In this document: in pieces, positions 57,537 through 64,000 of the stretch | How positions within the stretch are numbered: the first letter of the stretch is position 1 | Layout: every line of letters starts with the position of its first letter | NCBI RefSeq assembly: GCF_000313135.1 | Contig: NW_004457442.1 | Span: forward strand, 1,022,657-1,086,656 | Direction of reading: 5' to 3' | Source of the DNA: Acanthamoeba castellanii str. Neff | Taxonomy: Eukaryota; Discosea; Longamoebia; Acanthamoebidae | Length of the DNA stretch: 64,000 nt | Made by a program: the position numbers and the translations under genes | Notes under the pieces: generated by a model | The model's database searches: none | What the model was told of the DNA's origin: nothing | The model's input: only the letters and a program-made list of their open reading frames with translations

Positions 57537-58914
57537 TTCTTCTCTTCGTGGTTGTCGCCTGAGGTCGAGGGGACTCCCTTTGGCCTGCGAGAGAAAGGTC
57601 ACTTCTGTTCTCTTCGTGATTCATGAAGGTGAGCACGAGGTACCGTGCGTTCTTCCGCTGCATGAATAGGTACTCGTAAATCACGCCCGCTGCCACGCCA
57701 CCACCCACTGCCCCCACCCACCATACCCCTGCACATCATCTCGGCACATCAGCCATTCACACCACTTTGGAGCATCGCATAGAGGCGCGTACAGTGATCG
57801 TCCCAGCTCCACTGAACGACCGCAGGGCCAAATGCGCGGGCCGGGTTCATCGTTGCTGGGGGAAGCTAATCAGTTGGCTGAGACACGATTAAGAGAGAGC
57901 GTGGCACATGTACCAGAAACGATGCTACCGGCGTGTATGTTGATTCCCACAATGATGGCAATCGCCACTGGCCCCAGCTTGCCCCAGCCTCGCGGATCAA
58001 AGGCCGTGCCGAAAGACCCAAACACAAGACCGAACGTCATGTAGAACTGTGCACCAGTGTTCAAGACGGTGAGATCAAGAGGCGGTCACCATCATGGTGG
58101 GCTTAGTACCTCCATCAGAAATCCTTCACCAGCGTTCGTGCCAGGTGGTAGTGTGGGCACCGTCAGGTTGCCTTCCTTGTCACTTGGGAGCGCCAGCTTG
58201 GCCAGGCCAGCTCCAGCGATAGCTCCCACTGCACGCACACCACACCCAACCAACGCCGCATTCCAGGACACCCAGCATATTAGCGCTGTCGTGGGGTGTT
58301 GGAGTTGCTGGAGCAGGGAGTACCAAGCTGAGCAGCAAGATAGCACAGGCACCGTAGGACGGTGATACGTCGGCAGAATAAGACGGCGATTGTGACGGAA
58401 GGGTTGAAGTGGGCACCCGAGATAGGTGCAAAGATGTAAATGCAGATAAGGATCAGGGCCATGTGGCACACGATGACCCACACATGTTCGCCCGCGGGAC
58501 TCGTCTGCAACAAAAAGATCATGTTATCTGCAAGCGCCATTGCGCCACCTAAAGTTCTTCACTGGGAGTACCTCAAACGACTGCTTGGCCGACAGGACTA
58601 TGAGTATGCTGAAGCAGACGAAAAACTTGGTGGCCAGGCACTCTGTTCGTGGTTGTGGCGTGAGATAACCCTAACGTGGCGCACGGGTGTTCAAAGGGCG
58701 GCAGCGCACCGGCAACCAGGGCTCGCCAGAAGTCAGAGTCTCGCCATTCGGCCAGGGAGTAGACGTGGACGTAGTCCGACCCTTCGTTCTCTCTCGGGCC
58801 GAGCAGCACCAGGTGGCCCAAGCGGCGGAGACGGTCCCCCTTGTGGTGGTCGTGGTCGCGGTCGCGGCCGGGGTCGTGGCGGTCATGCAGCTCAATGTCA
58901 TCCTCGCTCGACAT
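57537..58914 (-). CDS. Aquaporin / major intrinsic protein with NPS in the first pore motif
   Basis: A water or small-solute channel. The start MSSEDDIELHDRHDPGRDRD (ATG 58914) is a His/Asp-rich cytosolic extension. Helices: FFVCFSILIVLSA, then VWVIVCHMALILICIYIFAP and ISGAHFNPSVTIAVLF (first half-helix, NPS instead of NPA). GAIAGAGLAKLAL, QFYMTFGLVFGSFGTAF and GPVAIAIIVGINIHAGSIVS follow. MNPARAFGPAVVQWSWDD is the second half-helix with canonical NPA and the ar/R arginine. The last helix is WWVGAVGGGVAAGVIYEYLF. The C-terminus PKGVPSTSGDNHEEKKTR comes from a final exon joined in phase; TAA complement at 57537-57539. Seven or so small exons. NPS variants occur in some plant and protist MIPs and may shift selectivity. 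Confidence 0.92.
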
Positions 58915-59184
58915 GTCTGTGGGGGGGGGCAAACCGTGTTGCACTAAGTTAAAAGTGTTTGAGAAAGAAGTAACACCTCTGTACCAGGTCGGGGCCTGAT
59001 GTTGGGCTTCTCAGGCTGTTGGGCTTGGGTACGTTTGGCTTCAATTCTGCAATTTAATTCTGCAATTTAATTCTAGCCAACAGGAAATTCTGACCGTGGA
59101 AGTCCTTTTTTTAGAAACGACGCCGTTTCTCTCATCTTGGGCTGGGGCTGACTGGCGCTGTCGATGCTGAACGACGAGAGGTAA

Positions 59185-60032
59185 CTACAGAGTAAGAAGC
59201 CGGTCGCATGTAGCCAGCAGGGTGTCCACGGTGGCGCGAGTGAACATGTACTGTTGATGACAAAGAGACAAAGTGATTAGCAAGGATCCCACAATAGACA
59301 TCGTCACCACTTCCTTCAAGGTTTATACGTGGCCATAGGTGTTCATTGTGTTATCGTGCTTCTCCACAGTGCGATCGCCGCAACAGTCTTCGACCACGAC
59401 CGTCTTATAGCCGCGCATAAACGCGCCTGCGAGGGATTGTGACGTGAGGATGCCACTAACACCCGCGTAGGCGAACAGAGCGAGTGGCGTACCGCTGGTA
59501 GTGAACAGGACGCAGCAAGAGGTAATGAGGCCGCAGCACACAACCAGAGTCTTGCCTTTTTCCTTCAGGTACTTATCGAGCTCCGCATTCAGGAACCCAT
59601 CAAAGTTGTTCTGTTTTTTTTTTAAAAAAAAATAAATTAATTTTGAGCAAGCAAAAAAATAATTATAAAACAAAAATCAGGAAAAACCAAACCTTTCGCT
59701 GTAACAATAATTTGGGCTAAACGTTGGCGCACCTTGTGGAGGACCTTCTCGCCCGGGAGCTCGCGAGTGAAGTCCTCGGGCTCTTCCGTCACGACGGTCT
59801 TCTTGTCCGGGTTGAGGGCGTGCCAGTAGGCTGTCCATGCGCTCACCTCGGGGTTGTACACGGCCCGGACATGGACAACCTCGATACCCACCTCGTCGCT
59901 GCGGCACAGCCCCAGCAGACGCTCGACGTTGTGCCGAAAGTCGGGGAAGGCGGCCCCGATGGGGGGTATGTCGCTGAAGAACGCTCGCTGGACGTCGATC
60001 AGCAACAGCACAACCTTGTCATACTTCTCCAT
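59185..60032 (-). CDS. Isochorismatase-like cysteine hydrolase
   Basis: A member of the cysteine hydrolase family (nicotinamidase/isochorismatase fold). MEKYDKVVLLLIDVQRAFFS (start 60032) holds the catalytic Asp in LLLIDVQ. EVVHVRAVYNPEVSAW and FTRELPGEKVLHK hold the expected Lys region. NNFDGFLNAELDKYLKEKGK, LVVCCGLITSCCVLFTTSG and AFMRGYKTVVVEDCCGDRT hold the nucleophile Cys in the GxxTxxCV position (LITSCCVLFT). An 80-base intron inside FTTSG|AFMRGY otherwise shows as an in-frame insertion. The end is VDTLLATCDRLLTL and TAG (complement of 59185-59187). Substrate not predictable from sequence. Confidence 0.88.
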
Positions 60033-60240
60033 CTTCTTTTCTTGAGTCCAGTTTTGGTGTGTGTCACGGATCGAAAGGAAAGAAAATGCGAGAGATAAAG
60101 AGCGAAGGGAATTAATAACAGTAGACCAAAATTGGGTTGCTGAGTACAACAAGATGAGGGTGATGGTGATAGAAGAAGAAGAGAAGAAGGTGCAGTGGTA
60201 CACGAGTCGTGTGTAGCTCGAGCCTCTTCTTTCTGCTTTT

Positions 60241-61350
60241 TTACTCGACCTTCTTCTGCTTCCTGTCCCGGGCTCCGGCAGCACCGGCCTTGGGCGTGTA
60301 AGTGTGGTTGAAGAAGTTGAGGAAGAGGGCGAAGAAGGAGGCCAGGATGAGGAAGTTGGCGCCAACGACGTAGTCGGTCTCGGTGGTCCTGTTGTGCTGG
60401 CAGAGCACGGGCCAGGGCAGCCACGAGGCGATACCCCACAGGAACTGCACCATCTGCGCCTGGGTGAGGTACTTCTTCCACCACACGGTGTTGCCGAGGC
60501 TGCTCTGGAAGTAGAAGTAGTAGGTGAAGGTGTGGATGGCGCCGTTGATGATGACGCCGGTGAAGAACCAGGTCATGTTGGCCCTGCAATCATTCCACAT
60601 GGACGTGTCAAGTGAGTCAGCTTCGTTCGAGCGACCCTATGCTAGTGTGGTGGTGGTGTGGTGGAGAGACTCACCTGAGGAAGACGAGCGAGAGGACGCT
60701 CACGGAGCAGTGGTGCCAGACGTGGAGGACGAGCAGAGGGCGCTTCCTGAGGAGCAGAATGACGGTGTCGAAGAACTCGTAGTACTGCGGAAGCGAACAT
60801 CAGTGGGGAGGTCACGGTGAGCATTCCGATCACTTCGGCAACCAATCGATCGCGTAATGGCAATAATCAGTGCAAATTTGAGAATGCAATTTGTAAACGG
60901 AGTTCAAATGATGATTAATTCCTAAATTGATTGCGATCGCCTCTCATGATGGTTGAATTTGTAATATAATGCGCTACACAACGCGCTAATGAATCGTCGG
61001 ACGGGATGTTGTACCTTGGAGATGTAGAAGACGACACACCAGAACCAGAGGCGGTTGTTGAAGACTTCCTCGCGATCAGTAGAGCAGAAGAGCTCGCCGA
61101 GACCGATCTGGGGCGCGCGCACGACGAACGCCTCGTAGGAGGTGCCGACAGCCATCGCCAGCGAGAGGACGCAGAGGAAGAAATTGTGGGCAGCAGAGAT
61201 GCTCTGCACCTTGAAGGGCTTCTCCCTGGTCGACATCCACAGCTTGAGCACCACGATGGTGCTGAGGTAGACCGTGATGGCCACCGCTGGGATGGAATAC
61301 GACAGCAGCATGTCGTTGTGCTGCTCGACAAGCGATACCAATGCGTCCAT
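60241..61350 (-). CDS. ELO-family very-long-chain fatty acid elongase (3-ketoacyl-CoA synthase)
   Basis: An ER membrane enzyme that condenses malonyl-CoA with acyl-CoA. The start MDALVSLVEQHNDMLLSYSI is ATG 61350. REKPFKVQSISAAHNFFLCV, NRLWFWCVVFYISK|YYEFFDT and VILLLRKRPLLVLHVWHHCS follow; HVWHH is the invariant HxxHH active-site box. Then NMTWFFTGVIINGAIHTFTY (second family box), WKKYLTQAQMVQFLWGI and LFLNFFNHTYTPK. The C-terminus RKQKKVE ends in KKxx, a dilysine ER-retrieval signal. Around five exons; stop complement of 60241-60243. Neighbours are unrelated. The acyl-length preference cannot be read. Confidence 0.94.
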
Positions 61351-61673
61351 GTTCGTGATGAATGTTATATCTTATCGATCGTCGTGGGAGATGGCAGCGA
61401 TTCGAAGCGGAAATGGAAATTGGTGCGATTCGAATGCTATGGCTGGCCCGTGCGGCGGTGGAGGGTACGGAGCGGGTCTCACACACGGAAAGCGAAGCGA
61501 AGAACAAAAACTACCCACCCTTTACCGCCCCGCCGGCGTTGCAGCCCCCGGAGGACTCCGAAATGAAGTCGACACAACCCACGCGCACATGTGACCACAC
61601 CGCACGAGGGAGTGCGATTGACAGCTCGAGTTGCATGAACCCAACGTGTTGGAGTTGCTCTCTGTGCGCTTCT

Positions 61674-61705
<32 letters not shown>

Positions 61706-61765
61706 ACTACTACTTTCAAAATGTACACACTGCGCACGACGTCGTGCGAGTCTTGAACCCAAATA
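61351..61765. other. Intergenic: ELO promoter and 3' flank of mucin-like gene
   Basis: 415 bases between two minus-strand genes. It contains a CTT/TTC run (about 61669-61707). Frames opened by this repeat give poly-Ser or poly-Glu and are not credible genes. Confidence 0.4.
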
Positions 61766-64000
61766 CTACAATTCGTCATCAAAATAGACGGCGCCCTGTT
61801 GAGGCTGCTTGCGGGCGAGCCGCTCTTGGAGCCGCTTGCGGTATCGGAGAGCGATGAAGCCGCTCACCACGACGACCACCACGACGAGGCCCGCCAGGGG
61901 GAGCACCACGGCCAGCGCCACGACGAGGCCCGTGTTGTCCGCGAACCCGCCGCCGCCTCCGCCACCGTCGTGCGACGGGTCCGAGCCGACCAGCACGCCG
62001 AGCCCGAGGCTCGGGTCGTAGTAGAGCGAGGCCTCGAAGGGCGGGAATCGCAGCTCGAGCACGTACTCGATCGAGTTGTCGAGCGCCGCCGCGTCGATGT
62101 CGTTGGTCGAATTGAGCAGCACGATGTCGTGCTCGATCGGCGCCAGGCGACCGTCCAGCAGCGCCACGTCAAACACTTCGACCTGCGCGGCGACGGTGTT
62201 GAGGGCCGATGTCGACGCCAGCGGCAGGTAGTAGGTGGTCATGTTGGCCTGCGGCGTGCTGTTGCGACGGATCACCCCGCTGCGGCCGCGCGTCGTGTTG
62301 AACGCCTGGCCCGACGTAAGCAGCCCCCTTAAGTTGTAGTGCAGCACCAGCGGTGGACCCATGGCGGGCGTCGGGCTCGGTGTCGGGTGATCGTCGTCGT
62401 CATCGTCGTGGAAGGTTCCGGCGGAGGGCGACGGCGAGGCCGAAGGCGACGGCGACGGCGACGCGCCGAACAGGGAGCTGCGCACCAGCGAGCCGGCGCT
62501 CGACGAGGTGAGGTTGATGGACCACTTGAGCGAGCTGGCCGTGATCGAGAAGTTGAGGTTGGCGAAGGTGGCTTCGCGCGGGCGCTTGTGGAACGTGTAA
62601 GCCTGCTCGAAGGTCGTCGCGTTGTCCAGCTGCGCCGTGTACACATATGTCAGCGGCGCCGCAGTGCCTTCACCACCACCGCCGCCAGTGGTGGTGTTCG
62701 TGGTGGGCGGCGCGGTGTCGGTCGAGTTAACCACGCTGAGGGTGAAGCCGCCGAGTGCGTTGGCCGGCACGGTCACGTTGCCGATGGTGATGTCGGTGAA
62801 GCGCGAGGTGACGGAGACCTGCACGACCGGCGACGGCGCCGCGCTGGTGGTGGGCGAGGGGCTCGGGGTGGTGACGGGCCCACCGCTGTCCGTTGGAATC
62901 GGGCTCGCTTGCTGGCTCGCCTGCGGGCTCACTGATGGCGCGATGGTCGGCGCCGGCGCTGCGCAGTTGAGGGTCGTTAGCACAAACAACAGTTGATGTA
63001 ATGTGCACAATGAAGGCGTCTGTGACGTACTGGCGATGGGCGCTGAGATGTCGACGACGGGTGCGCTGTCGTTGAAGCTGCTGGTGACGTTGGCCACGAT
63101 GGGGGTGACGTCCGGCGCGCGGCTGGGCGTGGGCGACGAGGTGGGCGAGTTAGAGGGCGTCGACGAGGGCGTGGCCGAGGGCGACGGCGTCGGGCGTATG
63201 GCGTGACAGCCCTCCATACGCAGCACGGCCGTGACGTTGCCGGCGTCGAGCGCCCACGTCATCGCCGCCGCATCGTAGCGGGCCACCCGGTTGACGCGGA
63301 CCGAGACCGGGTCCAGCGGGTTGGACGCCTGGGCGTCGGTGACGACGTCGAGCACCAGCGTCGACTCATTGGTCGCTGCCCCCGCGGCGGTCAGCACCAG
63401 CCAATAGGGGGCGGAGCCCAGCAGGCGCGCGCCCTTGGGCTGGACCGAGAGGAATGTGTAGGCGGTCGACACCGGTGAGCCGCCGAGCACGGTGACGTTG
63501 GCCACATCGAACGCGGCATCAGGTACCGCGTCGCCCGGCAGACCCATGCTGTCGCTGTAGAACTCGGCCGTGGCCAGCGCACTGTCATCTTATGATTACC
63601 TTCTCGTCAGTACTGAATGCCTGCGTGTGCGTGTGCGGTGGTGCGTGTGCGGTGATGCGTGTACAGTACTTTGGTTCGACGCGAGGTTGACGGTGAACGA
63701 CTGAACACTGCTGGCCTCGGAGACGCGTATCCGCTGCGCGATGGTGTTGAATGGCAGCGCGGAGGAGGCGGCCGTGCCCAGGCTTGTGCTGCCCAGCGTG
63801 CCGCAGATCACTGGCGATGGCGAGGGCGAGGGCGATGGCGACACCGAAGCCGTAGGCGAGGGCGAACTCGACGGCGTCGGCGTGCGGGAGGGCGACGGCG
63901 ACGGTCGGATTGCGTGGCAGCCGTCGAAGCTCACCACCGCCGCCATCCCCGTGTCGACAAGACCGACGCTCACGCCGTCGTCGACTGCGAGCGAGCCCAG
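61766..64000 (-). CDS. Large mucin-like type I membrane protein, C-terminal part (5' end outside window)
   Basis: The N-terminus lies beyond 64000. Visible are two copies of a domain ending in a Cys-containing motif and a Ser/Pro linker: AAVVSFDGCHAIRPSPSPS (about 63950-63890) and TAVLRMEGCHAIRPTPSPS (about 63220-63160). Between them is a beta-rich segment (YTFLSVQPKGARLLGSAPYW, LVLDVVTDAQASNPLDPVSV). Further linkers (SPTTSAAPSPV, SPSPSASPSPSAG) alternate with beta-rich domains. A single membrane helix, LVVALAVVLPLAGLVVVVVV (about 61930-61860), is followed by a basic cytosolic tail (YRKRLQERLARKQPQQ) ending FDDEL. Introns lie near 62975-63030 and 63590-63665. Probably a surface adhesin or cyst-wall protein; family not identified. 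Confidence 0.72.

Noticed and set aside
61766..61780. C-terminal DDEL of the mucin-like protein as an ER-retention signal
   Set aside because: The tail follows a membrane helix and is predicted cytosolic, so a luminal KDEL-type signal would not be read.

Overview
This window is nuclear DNA of an intron-dense, GC-rich unicellular eukaryote. Nearly every gene is split by short GT-AG introns (about 60-150 bases), often filled with CA/TG, TGCG or ACACACG microsatellites. Exons are strongly GC-biased at third positions, and gaps between genes are very short (38-400 bases). The gene content fits an amoebozoan: an NDR kinase, many ankyrin proteins, a cytohesin-like Sec7-PH protein, an S28 peptidase, an OSCA/TMEM63 channel, and mucin-like Ser/Pro-rich surface proteins. 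Acanthamoeba or a close discosean relative is my best guess. That is inference from style and content, not a database match.

Layout. 1-1205 (-) is the 5' part of a degenerate EF1A-like GTPase. 1510-3831 (-) is an acidic nuclear-type protein. 4269-10072 (+) is an ankyrin-Sec7-PH Arf exchange factor. 10400-10989 (+) is ribosomal protein eS26. 11166-13865 (+) is an S28 serine peptidase. 14059-17062 (-) is a TBC1D22 RabGAP. 17401-20994 (+) is an NDR-family kinase with a predicted N-terminal membrane segment. 21128-23038 (+) is ThiE-ThiM and 23131-25242 (-) is ThiD-TenA. These two thiamine genes sit tail to tail and together give thiazole kinase, pyrimidine kinase, TMP synthase and TenA activities. 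25479-29558 (+) is an M1 aminopeptidase. 29659-30504 (-) is a secreted Ser/Pro-rich protein. 30900-35401 (-) is a CSC1/OSCA/TMEM63 channel. 35700-40554 (-) is TTI1. 40621-42550 (+) is an F-box/ankyrin protein. 42637-44240 (+) is an Ap4A phosphorylase.

44307-46038 is the most unusual stretch. A 295-bp inverted repeat, identical as far as I can read it, carries a tRNA-Val(AAC) gene in each arm. It brackets 1.14 kb of visibly AT-richer DNA that contains a protein-kinase fragment. The right arm runs five bases into the gluconokinase gene (46034-46892, +).

The rest: UMP-CMP kinase (47054-47720, -) next to dihydroorotate dehydrogenase (48039-49979, -), both pyrimidine genes; an EF1A/HBS1-like GTPase with an apparent C-terminal C2 domain (50020-53276, -); a 62-residue F-box protein (53315-53593, -); a mitochondrial bS18-type ribosomal protein (53790-55527, +); RAD23 (55680-57202, -); an aquaporin (57537-58914, -); an isochorismatase-like hydrolase (59185-60032, -); an ELO elongase (60241-61350, -); and the 3' part of a large mucin-like membrane protein (61766 to beyond 64000, -).

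Exon structures were assembled by eye from reading frame, splice consensus and family conservation. Spans and functions are firmer than individual splice sites.
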